In this document: piece after piece, positions 27,091 through 37,353 of the stretch
Layout: the number at the start of each line of letters is the position of its first letter
How positions within the stretch are numbered: position 1 is the first letter of the stretch
DNA from: Ditylenchus dipsaci
Taxonomy: Eukaryota > Nematoda > Chromadorea > Rhabditida > Anguinidae
DNA length: 64,000 bases
NCBI GenBank assembly: GCA_004194705.1
Contig: SADC01000159.1
Span: 108,938-172,937 of the forward strand
Direction of reading: 5' to 3'
The notes under the pieces: model-generated
Databases searched by the model: none
What the model saw: only the letters and a program-made list of their open reading frames with translations
What the model was told of the DNA's origin: nothing
Translations under genes and position numbers: made by a program

Positions 27091-27364
27091 TCAGACCACC
27101 TTGACATTGTAGCAGTACACGAGAACTTTCGACGTTCTCAGACCATAGACATTAGTATTGAGCATCAACCCGTTAGAGCAGACCGTTCCAGGGACTTTCT
27201 TCTCCGACATCACTGCATATCCGATTTGCACCTAAAATTACAGCAAAACTGAAAATTTATAATGCAAGAAATGTAAGTACCTCTTGATAATGCAACATCC
27301 GCTGTGACTCATCCTCGATTTCAGTTCCTAGATCACACTTGCAGCCAGGGCAATACATCCTCTC
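27091..27364 (-). pseudogene. Captured gene fragment, Argonaute-like N-terminal region
   Basis: Two exon-like blocks lie inside foldback 1 on the minus strand. Exon a, 27281-27364, follows ATATTTTCAG, encodes ERMYCPGCKCDLGTEIEDES... and ends at a GTACTT donor. Exon b, 27091-27231, follows TGTAATTTTAG, encodes VQIGYAVMSEKKVPGT and NTNVYGLRTSKVLVYCYNVK, and then hits TGA. The tNvYgl...vlvYcYnVkv pattern is like the N-domain strand of nematode Argonautes (WAGO type), as far as I can judge by eye. No PAZ or PIWI part is present, so no function is expected. The family call is tentative; that this is once-coding, spliced sequence is firmer. Confidence 0.4.
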
Positions 27365-27427
27365 CTGAAAATATGTAACTGTTGATTGAAAAACAATAAA
27401 TAAGTGAACTTTTTTACAATACTATAT

Positions 27428-27487
27428 CGGCTGTTTCAAAAAGCCGTGAACATGATCAAAAAATATCGGCTGTTGCAAAAAGCCGAG
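27428..27487. repeat. Two copies of a small hairpin (cggctgtttcaaaaagccg)
   Basis: cggctgtttcaaaaagccg and cggctgttgcaaaaagccg are about 40 bases apart; each can fold on a five-base CGGCT/AGCCG stem. Confidence 0.6.
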
Positions 27488-28015
27488 AAAAAAAAGGAAC
27501 GAATATGCTTCCTTGGGTTTCGGGCTTCCGGGGGAAAATCGAAATTCAGGTCCTAACATACCAGATTCACAATGGAATTTTAAGTCAAGAAAAATAGTTT
27601 ATTTTTAGATTTGACAGCTTTCTATTTTTTCAATCCTCTGGTTAACTGCTTCCCGCGAAGCAAACGTTTGGTGAGATTAATTTTGGCGAGTTCATCGTTT
27701 GGCGAAAAAAAATTGGCGAATTAATCGTTTGGTGAGTTAACTGTTTGGCGAGTTTCATTTTGGCGAAACAATCGATTGGCGAAATGTATCTTGGTGAGAC
27801 TCAACTTGGTGAGTTTATCGTTTGGCGAAATGTATTTTGGCGAACTAATCGTTTTGGCGAAACAATCGATTGGCGAATTAATCTTTTGGCGCAGGATAAC
27901 CCCACCAATTTTTGGATGCTGGGCCTCTGGCCCGGCTTTGTAAAACGAGAGGAAATGCTCTTCGGCGAAGAAACAAAGATGTTGAACATAGTTTTGAATA
28001 CTGGGGCCTACCGCA

Positions 28016-28240
28016 TAAATAACTCTGGTATGCATGTTTTTCATGCATCCAGAGTCGCTTTCGAGTGATTTGTGTCTAAGGTATGTGGGTGTGCGCATCT
28101 CAACTCCAAGCCCCAAGCCCCTTCGGGGCGCAGGGGGCTTGGCGGCTTGGAGTTGAGATGCGCGCACGCACTTACCTTAGACATGATTCCGATAAGTACA
28201 CTTGATCATAAAATGCATATAGAGTCTATTTTTGCCACGG
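28016..28240. mobile_element. gcgcatctc hairpin element, copy 2
   Basis: Same order as the 22386 copy: catccagagtcgctttcgag, then a hairpin with arms gcgcatctcaactccaagcc and complement, then gacatgattccgataagtac. The loop is again GC-rich (ccccttcggggcgcaggggg). Confidence 0.75.
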
Positions 28241-28689
28241 CCCGAGTTGAAAAACATGGTAAAGCAGCTAAAAAAAGTAGCCCCTGTATTATTCGCTTCG
28301 GGGGAGGGGGTATATGACAGTAGCGTCTAAAATATATTGTTTCTTTATGCGGTATGGGTACCAGTTATCAAAACTATGCTCAAATTCTGCATGCTTTTGA
28401 TATCTTGGGTATATTCAGGAATCCTTTCTAGTTGAATTAGCTCGATCCCCCAAGGCAAAAACTCAAACTTCAGTCAAAGTTTCTTTTTTCAAAAAGTGTC
28501 GTCCCTGCCTGAAAACATGTTTTCAGACATCGGTTCAGACAATGCCCTCAGACACACGAAAAATCAGTAAAAAATCCACTTTTCGATGAATTTTAGTGAA
28601 TTTTAATAATGAATTTTAGCCAATAAACGCCACGGGACGCTCAATAGAGAAAATAGGGTATTCCAAATTACGCTTGTATATATTCATCT

Positions 28690-29635
28690 TTAAGAGCTAA
28701 TAAGAGCTACAACCAAAACAAAGGCCAAAAATGCAATTAACCCTACAATACTCATACCAGGAGGCATGATTATTATTGCAGGAGCCATTATTGCACGTTT
28801 AGATCTTCGAAGCACACTGTTGGCGCTATATCCTTTTCCTTTTTTGATGGATTTGTTTCTACTTTCAACTTATTTGAGCATTGTTGACCACTATTTTCAG
28901 CAACTTCTTGCAAAAGCGCTTCATCCTTACTATCCAACACTGCTTCTTCTTGGCCCAGCTTTCCTGTGCAAAGTAGAGCTTGTAGCAGGGCAAGAGACTA
29001 TTTCCTTCTTCCCTCGCATTCTCCTTCTCACCAGTCATCCTAGTGATCAGAAATGCAATGCTGCTGCGAAAAAGTTTGCAGTCCGCGAGCTTTAGCCCAT
29101 TTGTGGGCACATCTTTCAATGAAGCATATCCCAAACACACTGCTTTCTTCTCCAACTTTCTATTAGCCCATTTTTGACATGTGGAACAGAAGGTTGGCAA
29201 AGAAATTTTTTGATTTACTCAGTAATTTTTGGAAACAAACTAATATTTTTACACTAGAAATAGTTTGTAACCAATTTTTTTGATTAGTGAAACAATTTTC
29301 AATGTCTTTTTTAATTTCCAAAGATTTATGGTATTGTAGTGTGCCTGCTCATCTCTAGTTAGACCATCTAATTCATTGAATTGTTTGCATTTTTTGGCTT
29401 CAGCTGGTTTTTTCCTTTGATAGGCAATTTTGACTGGGGTTTTTTCCAACTAAACCAGGATTTTGTGTCATTTGAAAATTTGAGAAATTTTTGTGTAAAA
29501 GTGTCATTGTTTTCTTTTTGTTCATTTTTTTGAAGATATTGCTTGCTTTTGTTGGGTTCAGCTAAGCTTGGGATAGGAAAACTAATTGAGAGAATAAATA
29601 ATAGCACGACGTGAAAAATATACATATTCTGAAAT
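28690..29635 (-). CDS. Probable secreted or membrane protein, multi-exon, unrecognised
   Basis: The ATG at 29635 follows ATTTATTTCAG|AAT, a typical nematode trans-splice or exon acceptor. It encodes a signal-peptide-like MYIFHVVLLFILSISF..., then a Lys/Asn-rich segment. The frame breaks at a homopolymer (29440-29445); with one more base it runs on through KKPAEAKKCKQFNELDG to about 29249. A further block at about 28865-29200 gives CSTCQKWANRKLEKKAVCLG and LLPCYKLYFAQESW (Cys/Trp-rich), and a last block ending at 28690 gives a basic SVLRRSKRAI and a hydrophobic stretch (about 20 residues) before the stop. Exon joints are not resolved. I recognise no family. A single-pass, basic, cysteine-containing protein is what can be seen. 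The order of the blocks on one strand argues for one gene, but they could be two. Confidence 0.45.
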
Positions 29636-29701
29636 AAATTGCAATTTAGCATAGCAAAGAAACAATTTCGAGTAAGGTTAAACTGCCAGGTGTCCCGAAA
29701 G

Positions 29702-30152
29702 TTTATGAATAGGGTTGTCGGCTTGGCCTTATGCATATTTGAAAATTTTTGGATGCTTTTTATATTTTAGCTCTAGTTTCATCATATTTTTCGTCTCTAT
29801 AATAGCGCAAATGAAAGTTTAGAATCTTGGCTACACATTGGTATATAAAACTTGTGCATTTGCAAAAAAAATCAGAAATTTTAATCAAAACAATTTCGGC
29901 TTGGAAAATGCGATTTCGGCTTGCCCAAGCCGAAATCTGCTTGGGCAAGCCGAAATTGTCTTGACGAAATTTTCTGGTTTTTTTTCGCAAAGGCACAAGT
30001 TTTATATATCAATGTGTAGCCAAGATTCTAAACTTTTATTTGCGCTATTATAGAGACGAAAAATATGATGAAACTAGAGCTAAAATATAAAAAGTATCTA
30101 AAAAATTTCAAATATGCATAACGCCAAGCCGACAACCCTATTTATGAACAAC
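29702..30152. mobile_element. 450-bp near-perfect palindrome
   Basis: atgaatagggttgtcggctt at the left is mirrored by aagccgacaaccctatttat at the right, and pairing continues almost to a centre of four cggcttg/caagccg blocks near 29915-29950. It overlaps the region just upstream of the 29635 start codon. Confidence 0.85.
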
Positions 30153-30192
30153 TTCCGCTAGTAATTTATAAATTTGTTGGAAAAAAGCCTAG

Positions 30193-30835
30193 TACAGTCG
30201 ACGCTCGATATAACTACTTGTCAACTTTTTAGGATCAGGCAAAGGCAGGCCAGCGTATGTTAGGACAGATTGAAATATGTTTCCGACTCATGTTTGAGTC
30301 CATGCTAACATGTGCTGGCCTACTCGAGCCTAAAAAATCACTAAGAGAAATCCTACAGGGGGACCAAGGCAAAACCCTTCTTACTTGTTGGGGTCGGTGT
30401 TTTGAGCATAAGGAGAACTAATCTTTAATTTTTCAGATAAGCTTCATACACCCTTTCATACAAAACAAGAAAAACAAAACGAAAATGTCGACGATCGATA
30501 TAACGAACCCCCAAAAGTTTGTTCCCCCTGGGTCCGACACTTTTTTTACCTCAATTTTTTGATCTTTTTGCCATATGTCTTGGGCTAGTCCAGTGCTAAA
30601 ATTTGCAAGGATTCCGAGTTTACCGGTCGTTTTTGTAAATGGCATCAAATTTGCCAATCTAACGAACCCCTGTTTTGAAAATTGGGTTGGTCGTAAAAAT
30701 GCCCCTAATCAATTTTTAGGCTCGGGTAGACCAGCACATATTAGGATGGACTCAAACATAAGTCGGAAACAATCTTTCAATCTGTCCTAACATTCGCTGG
30801 CCTGCCTTTGCCTAAGCTTAAAAAATTGAAGAGGG
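30193..30835. mobile_element. Inverted-repeat element with aggccagcgtatgttaggac arms
   Basis: Arms 30217-30340 and 30707-30830 are inverted copies, each holding gcctgcctttgcct, a ccagcRYAtRttagga block and gactcaaacat. The start tacagtcgacgctcgatata resembles pogo/Tigger-type ends (CAGT...CTCGATATAAC; family knowledge). Short versions of the arm occur at 38050-38170 and 47580-47830. Confidence 0.65.
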
Positions 30836-30949
30836 TGGAGCAAAGCAAAAAACTCCGCAACCCACGTCAAAGTTATTTTTAAGGTTACGGACGTTTTTCG
30901 GACGGGAGTGACTAAGATGCTCAGTGAGATTTTTCAGTGTACAAATCAC

Positions 30950-31304
30950 GGCGAGGAGAAACTTGGTCAAAAAATGAAATTTGCAAAATACGAAAATTGC
31001 CGAAACGGATACTGCCGAAACGAAAATTGCCCAATCGAAATTCATTAAAACGCAATTTACCAAATCGACATTTGCCAAAATAAAATTTGTCAAACGTGGA
31101 TTTCACTTGAAAAAGTTTTCTCAACTCTAAATTGCTACCTAATTTTCTAGGCAAAACTTGATCCTGGCCAATTTCAATTTGGCGAATTTCGTTTTGTCGA
31201 AATGTGATTGACAATTTTTGTTTCGGCAATATTTTTTTTTATCAAATTCCGTTTCGGAAAGCATACGTTTAGCAAATTTCGCTTTTGCCTAGTTTCCCGT
31301 AGCC
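30950..31304. mobile_element. Foldback element 2, small, same family as foldbacks 6 and 7
   Basis: Left end ggcgaggagaaacttggtca, right end tagtttcccgtagcc. The arms are degenerate arrays of ttgccgaaacgaaaa and complement with almost no interior. The ends match the ggctaggggaaacttgcc termini at 49498. No clear flanking duplication is visible, so it may be older. Confidence 0.6.
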
Positions 31305-31519
31305 TAAAACAGTAGTACAGGGTGTTTTTTTTAATTCTGAGCAAAATCAAACCATGAAGGGGTTAGTATTGTTTTTCTTTTGAAAAGTCATGTTTTTTCG
31401 ACACCAAATATTATTGTGATGCAATGAACATAATATAGATAGTTAGTCAACTGGCTAAAGATGAAATAAAAACTAGGGCCTACCGCATAAATAAACCTTG
31501 GTAACACGATTTGTTTCTA

Positions 31520-32175
31520 AGGTATCGTGGCTTTGGCATTGTGTTTCGAAGTTACTTTTTCATAACTTGTCTTAACCAAGTTAGCACGCATTTTGTAGCG
31601 GGTGGTATTTTATTTTGCCCCTAATCACTAAAAAATGCCCCCTAATTTTTTTCTCGTCGTTTTTAGTCAAAATTTGCACGAATTCAAATTTTCTAGTCAG
31701 AAAATAACTTGGATTGATCAGAATTCCACGCCGAATTCACTAAAGGGATGTGGGTGAACTTTTTGCGAAAAATCGTTTGAGCGGATGAGAATTCCTTTCC
31801 GATCGGCTAAATCGCTCAGAATTTCACCCGAAACCACTCAAAACCACCACAAACCTGAAATTCTGAGCGATTAGGCGCATCGGACCGGGGTTCTGATCCG
31901 CTTAATGAAATTTTCGTAAAAAGTTCACCCCTCCCCTTTCAGTAAGCCCAAAAAACCAAGTCTAGAAAATTTGAACTCCCGCAAAATTTTGACTAAAATG
32001 ATGAGAGAGAGAAATTAGGGGGCATTTATCAGTGATTAGGGAGCAGAATGTAACTTATTTTGTAGCTCATTGTAGCTAATCTTACTGGCTACAAAATAGG
32101 CTGCCCTTGCATTAGGGCAGTCTTTAAAATATGGGTCAAAAAACGCAATGCCACAAACACGATTTTGAACGAGTG
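31520..32175. mobile_element. cgtgTTTGGCATTGTG MITE with a second inverted repeat inserted
   Basis: Outer ends gctttggcattgtgtttcga and aacgcaatgccacaaacacg are inverted. Inside, 31605-32060 is another element with arms cctaatcactaaaaaatgcc and ggcatttatcagtgattagg. Related outer MITEs are at 34213-34400, 36127-36296 and 45913-46092. Confidence 0.6.
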
Positions 32176-32792
32176 GGTTACGATTAGAAGTTTTACGGTA
32201 TGTGTGGGTTTACATCTCAACTCTGTTCCACTCCTAAGCAAAAAAAAATGACAAGAAAATTGACTTAATAAGTATAAAAACATTTTATTGAAAAAAAAGA
32301 AATTTCGAAGTAAAAACTTGGCTTAACAAATTGTAATCTTAACAAAAGAATATTTCTGTTCACAATAAGATATGCTAACCTCCATCAGCTAATTTTTCAG
32401 ACACATCACAGCAAAATTAACGAATTCTGATCATGCTTTTTTGCTTTTGCTTATTTCTACATTCAAATTTTTTTAATTTAAAGAAGAAAGTCCACAGCAT
32501 TGATTTCTTCTATTTTTAAAGATCAGCACTGCATAAGAAATGCTGATCTTGCCGATTCATGGCCCGTCAAAATTTGAATTTTATAGCATTAGAGAACTTT
32601 CGTGCCAAGACCAATTTCCTAAATATTATCCATTTCTATTCCTTTTACTTTTCTGGTCGCAATTTTTTCTTATCGCTGAGAACATTTCAGTATTTTCTCT
32701 CAAAAAGTATGATGTATTCTCAGCTTTCGAATGACACCAAATATGCAACAGTGAAAATAACAATAGCGCTAGATTTATTGCCGCTGCGCTCC
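32176..32792. other. Intergenic, no supported gene
   Basis: Hydrophobic open frames at 32540-32840 on the plus strand have no recognisable domain or splice context, and the second runs into the dispersed repeat at 32793. Confidence 0.35.
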
Positions 32793-33585
32793 TCAGTCAA
32801 ATCAGCTTGGGGCACCAATGCAATTTTTGTTCGAAAATAATTTATATCAAAAATTTCTTGGCACACAAATAATTCGAAAATATTTTCTGGGACTTGGTGA
32901 AAAAATCGTGCTGTCGAAATTTAAAAAAAATTGCTTTTTTTTCAAACTGATTTACCTGGGCAGTCTCTCAGGTGTAACACTACGACTCCCACGTGTGGAA
33001 TTTGCCTCTATGAACTCAGAATTTTATTTTGAGCACGATGGTCTTTTTGTGCTTTTTCATACCTACTTTTCGTTGCATAAAAATTCATAAGATTTTTTTC
33101 AACGTAAAACTTGTTTTTCGCTGAGCAAACTTTAAAATCTGACATTTAATTCTTACTCAGTGTAGTCAATTGGCTTCTAAAACTGATCTCAAACTTGGAA
33201 ATTTGAAAGACAATCAATTTTCAAACAGAAATTCTGAATTTTTTTGAAACGGTGGTTTTACCGACTCAGACAAGCTTTTCGGAAAAATGGAAAACACCAT
33301 CATGCTCAGCATGAAATTCTAAGACCATAGAGACAAATTTTACACATGGAAACGGAGTGTTAGGTGAGTGGTGGGTCTTTGGGACTAAATGAATTGGCTG
33401 AAATAGGGTTCCTAAAGTGATCTGTTTTGATCATAATAATTTGCATGGTCAAAATCCAGCTGACTACCCACAGGTTTCCAACTGGTCCGCTATAATAGCC
33501 ATGCTATATATTATGCAAAACCTATACTATGAAAAACCTGTGAACTCATAGAAATGACTGATGAACTACTCATAAACCGGTAAGT
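32793..33585 (+). repeat. Dispersed repeat copy B
   Basis: Nearly identical to 21516-22160. About 150 bases (33310-33460) are extra here, between catcatgctcag and acccacaggtttcc. The shared part has no terminal inverted repeat that I can see. Confidence 0.85.
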
Positions 33586-34212
33586 AAATTTTAATATTTT
33601 TAGCGAACATACTGAAAAACTCCAACTTGGAGACTTAAAAAACAATTCAGCCAAAAAATGCCTTAGTCTCCCTGCTGGTTTTCGAAATCATACTTTTCAA
33701 AATTCGAACCCCAAATGAGGCCTACACTTTTTTAACTCGTTTATTAACAAAAAAAGTGTTAAACCCAGTCGGAAATTTGAAGGTACCATCAAATCGAGGT
33801 AGGACTGTGGAAAAATATTTTTTGAAAATCCACAGCGGTGACCCAGGTAATTTAGGCCTATTTTTACATGTTTTTCTAGTTTCTAGGTTGGAGTTTTCCT
33901 GTCTATTTGCCAAAAATATTGAAATTTCATATAGTCAACTATTTTCTGCAATATAGCGTTGTCAGAATTTTTAAATCGAATCGAATACGTATACAAATTC
34001 TCGAACCATGAAAAGGATATTACTGATTTCAAAAAAGTCAGGTTTTATTCTCACCAAATATTATTGTGACGGGAAGGACATAATACAGATAACTTATTTT
34101 TGAGAGCCCACTGGCAAAACTAAGAAATAAAAACTAGGGCCTACGCGTAAATAAACTCTGGTAGACACGATTTGTGTCTAAGGTACCGTGAAACGTCTAA
34201 TAGTAGCCTCCC
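33586..34212. other. Intergenic, repeat remnants
   Basis: Contains a lone gccttagtctccctgctgg motif (33660) and a hydrophobic plus-strand frame of 66 codons (33756-33956) without further support. Confidence 0.3.
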
Positions 34213-34400
34213 CCCTTATTTAAAATCGTGTTTTGGCATTAGGTTTTGGACTCACTTTTTGATTACTTTTCTCAAGCAAGTCACCATGCACTTGTTAGCT
34301 CATCTCACTGGCTACAAAATGGGTGGTAACTTGCATTAGGTCAGTCTTCAAAAAGTGATTAAAAAACTCGATGCCACAAACACGATTATGAAGAAGGGTG
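34213..34400. mobile_element. cgtgTTTGGCATT MITE copy
   Basis: aaaatcgtgttttggcatta at the left and gatgccacaaacacgattat at the right form the inverted ends; the interior ctcatctcactggctac is shared with the copy at 36127. Confidence 0.6.
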
Positions 34401-34422
34401 GCTAGTATTAGAAATTTTACGG

Positions 34423-34525
34423 TACCGTATTTCTTCTAATAAGCCCACATGCTCTAATAAGCCCACACCCTGGGGAGAGGTTTGAAAATAAGCCCACATG
34501 TGGTCTTATTAGAAGAAATACGGTA
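34423..34525. mobile_element. 103-bp MITE with 21-bp perfect terminal repeats
   Basis: Starts taccgtatttcttctaataa and ends with the exact complement. The interior is three aataagcccaca repeats. The larger element at 35701-36330 has related ends. Confidence 0.9.
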
Positions 34526-35700
34526 TATATGGGCTCACATCTCAACTCTGAACCGCTACTAAGCAAAAAATCAATAATAAATTGGGCGCTAGTAGCGAAT
34601 ACTACCCCCCCCCCCCGACCTTTTAAAATCGCTGTAACTACCCTTGCAAACAACAAGTTTAAGATAATACAGATAACTTGAAATGGTTTTAACCACTCCT
34701 GAAAAAGTCGATTTGGAGAGGGGATTTCAAAAAAAAAGAAGGCGGATGGGTTGGTGGTTTATATCGAGGTAGCGCCAAAAACTTTTAGTATTCACAATTT
34801 GCAATTTATTTATTAACCGCAACGCGTTTCATTTTTTCTCAGATGTTCTGCTAGTCACTCTTCTTCTTCTTCTCTCATATCTATCTGGTTCCTTTCCTCT
34901 CTTCTTTGAAAAAAGCAAAGCAAGACACAGCAGAAAGAAGAGAGATAATATAGAAGCAGACGCACACACATCACTCGCAACTAGTCAACAATCCAGTTTT
35001 GGGGGAAATTTAGAAACTTTGGTCTTTCAATTTTCTTGTTATTGCTTTAGTCTTCACACAAATTAATCTGCTACTAGTATATTAAGTAATATTTTTGATA
35101 ATTTTAAAACAACGTCAATATATCTGTAGTATTATAAATCAAAAAACTTGTTTTCCGTTGCAACTAGCAATTAAACGAATATTCATCGGTAATACCCATT
35201 CAAAAGTCCATTATTTGCTGAGATAAGTGAGTGTATGTATCTGTCTGAAGTTGATCCCTTTATATTGTGTTCTGTTTTGTCTTTTCTATTCTATTTGTTG
35301 GACAACAGGTTGTGGACTGTGCTAAAACTGGACATAATATGCTTTGTTGTTATTATGTGTGGGTTAGTGACTGGCCCATTTGAAATATTGCGTCATGGCT
35401 TTCACTAATACATCTATAGTTCTGTTGTGTTTGAATATAGCATAATAGTTGTAGTGTTGTATTGATTACAAATTTTTTGCTTATATATGTAATAGTTTTA
35501 TGTATTATTCATCACTTTGTTAAGAAAAACTTTGCTTTTACACTTTTTCATTGAAATTTTTTTCGCGTCTTAGCTTTAAGTTCAGATACGTCTCCTTAAC
35601 GTCTTTTTTTTCACACATTGGTTTTTTTCTTGGTTGTATATCAGAACAACCTGACTCTGAATTTTTTTTTTTTCAATATGTATCCGTATCTATCTGCTCA
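34526..35700. other. Long gene-free stretch
   Basis: 34600-34800 carries a C-run and a gaggtagcgcc end of the CGCTAC repeat. 34860-34960 is a pyrimidine-rich block followed by its purine-rich mirror (ctctcttctttgaaaaaagc). 35000-35700 is AT-rich without coding signal. It could hold the upstream region of a gene outside what I can recognise. Confidence 0.3.
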
Positions 35701-36330
35701 CCGTATTTCTTTTAATAAGCCAGTTCCCCTCCTGCCCGTCACGTTCAAAAGAACATAGGACAGTTCGCATTGATGCGAACAGTCCACTTGGTGCGAACAG
35801 CCTACTTTTAATAGTACCTTTTTAGGTCATTTTCGTTCATTCCAAACTGCCATAGTATACAAAATTTTCTCTGCAATCAGAATTACTAAACACAATTTCG
35901 AAAAATTACTCAGTTGTTGAGATATAAGCTAAAGTTTAAAGACATACGTATTTGAGAACTTTAGCTTGTATCTCAGTAATCAAGCATTTTTTCGAAATTC
36001 TTTTTAGTAATTCGAATTGCGTAGGAGATTTTGAATAGCTCGAAATAGAAAAAAAAATTCTTGAAAAGAGGTGCTGTCATTACAAGATTACCAAGTGGAC
36101 AGTTCGCATCGATGCAAACTGTCCTTGTACTCGTTCAAAATCGTGTTCTTGGCATTGTGTTTTGACCTAATTTTGTAGAACACTATAAAAAATTTATCTA
36201 TCCATCTATTTTTCGTCTCATCTCACTGGCCACTACATTAGGGGTAACTTGCACAAGATAGAAAAAACACAATGCCAAGAACACGATTTTGAACGTAGAC
36301 AGAGGATGGATTATTAGAAAAAACGGTATT
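35701..36330. mobile_element. 630-bp nested inverted-repeat element
   Basis: Outer ends accgtatttcttttaataag and ggattattagaaaaaacggt. Inside, ggacagttcgcattgatgcg is mirrored near 36097-36125, around a ttgagatataagc inverted repeat. A complete cgtgTTCTTGGCATTGTG MITE (36127-36296) sits in the right half. Confidence 0.65.
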
Positions 36331-36349
36331 TGACCAAGGCTGTATGTGA

Positions 36350-36825
36350 AAACTCCCGACAAATGTGTGAAATTTCCCGACTAATTCATTAATTTTTCCG
36401 GCAAATTCAAATTTGCCTAGAAGTAATGAATTTTCCCGACAAATCTGTGAAATTTCCCGGCAAATTTTCCGATCATCCGAAAGATGTTTTTTTAATTCTT
36501 TGAGTAATTTTCAAAGAGAGCTCGCAAATGATGAAAACAGAAAATTAGTCAATGAATCAGCTTACTGTATCCAATTTCCTCCATTTTCAGTCACCCATTC
36601 ATCGACATTTTCCTTGCTAGAGCAATTGTCCATTCGCGCGCCACACCACGCTTCTTTTGTTGCTTAGCTTGGAATTGCATCTCCAAAAGTATTACCTAAG
36701 TCATTTCAAGTAACTTTTTTGAAACACGAAACAAGGCAGCCGACACACAACCAATTAAACATTATATTTAAAGTATTTGCCGGGAACTTTCACACATTTG
36801 TCGGGAGTTTTCAATTTGATCCTTT
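36350..36825. mobile_element. Foldback-like element with CCCGACAAAT arms
   Basis: The left arm repeats tcccgacaaatgtgtgaaat-type units four times with variation; the right end gccgggaactttcacacatt ... tcgggagttttca is the complement. An 84-codon frame inside (36413-36667) is unrecognised. Confidence 0.55.
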
Positions 36826-37353
36826 GACCAATTTGACCACGATACAGATTTTTTTGTCTCGAAAGAAATTTTAAATTCAACAATGAGTCAAAATTTGACA
36901 AAGGCAAATGTGGAATCGACTATGCTGGATACAAATTCGGTGTCAGGATTCGGTTTTTGCCTAACAAGGACGATCACCGTCGCGAAATTATCCTCAGCAG
37001 AATTGTCTTCCGCGTAATTCTCGCCATTCCTTTCTTTTGGTATCTTAAGTTTTCTGTGGTAGTTTAAAGTGTTTTGGGTGGTCTTGGGTGTCAGAACAGT
37101 TTAGAACAGCAAAATATAGAAATTTTTTATTTTCGGAAATAAGCCTTGCCCTACCCATATTGTTTTTATTGTAAGGCGTCGATTTGTGTAATTTCATTTT
37201 AAGAGTCGCCTTGATAAATTATACTTTAAATCTGTACACCTTATTTTACAAACCAAAAAACCTTGATCCCTTTTAAAAATATTTTCGCGATTTTGTGAAA
37301 TTCGACAAATAAAATATTAATTTTGTTCTTTAAAATTTAGATATCTCATAAAA
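36826..37353. promoter_or_regulatory. Upstream region of the tryparedoxin-like gene
   Basis: The start codon at 37354 is preceded by TTTAAAATTTAG|ATATCTC, usable as a trans-splice acceptor. No promoter element is identifiable and no other gene is seen in the 500 bases before it. Confidence 0.35.

Larger units (their letters stand above)
26704..27906. mobile_element. Foldback element 1 (CGCCAAACGATTAA arms) with 8-bp target-site duplication
   Basis: The outermost bases ggtggggttatcctgcgcc are an exact inverted repeat of the right end. Both arms (26704-26940 and 27665-27906) are arrays of a roughly 15-base unit built on ttcgccaaacgatta in the left arm and its complement in the right. The flanks are identical: aatttttg at 26696-26703 and 27907-27914. 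Drosophila Foldback and sea-urchin TU elements share this arm design (established), and an 8-bp duplication fits Mutator- or hAT-type integration. The interior carries gene-like exons, described separately. Confidence 0.9.
26333..28335. mobile_element. Outer CGCTACTG-ended element enclosing foldback 1
   Basis: The left end (ggcgctactgtaatataacc plus C-runs, then an ataatacaggggccac block) is mirrored at the right (gtagcccctgtattattcgc, a G-run, then gacagtagcgtc). Between the ends lie a reversed copy of the dispersed repeat of 17835, foldback element 1 and a gcgcatctc hairpin. It reads as an older element into which others have inserted. Confidence 0.5.

Noticed and set aside
27007..27252. 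Plus-strand 81-codon frame in foldback 1
   Set aside because: It is antisense to the exon-like blocks, which have acceptor and donor sites on the minus strand.
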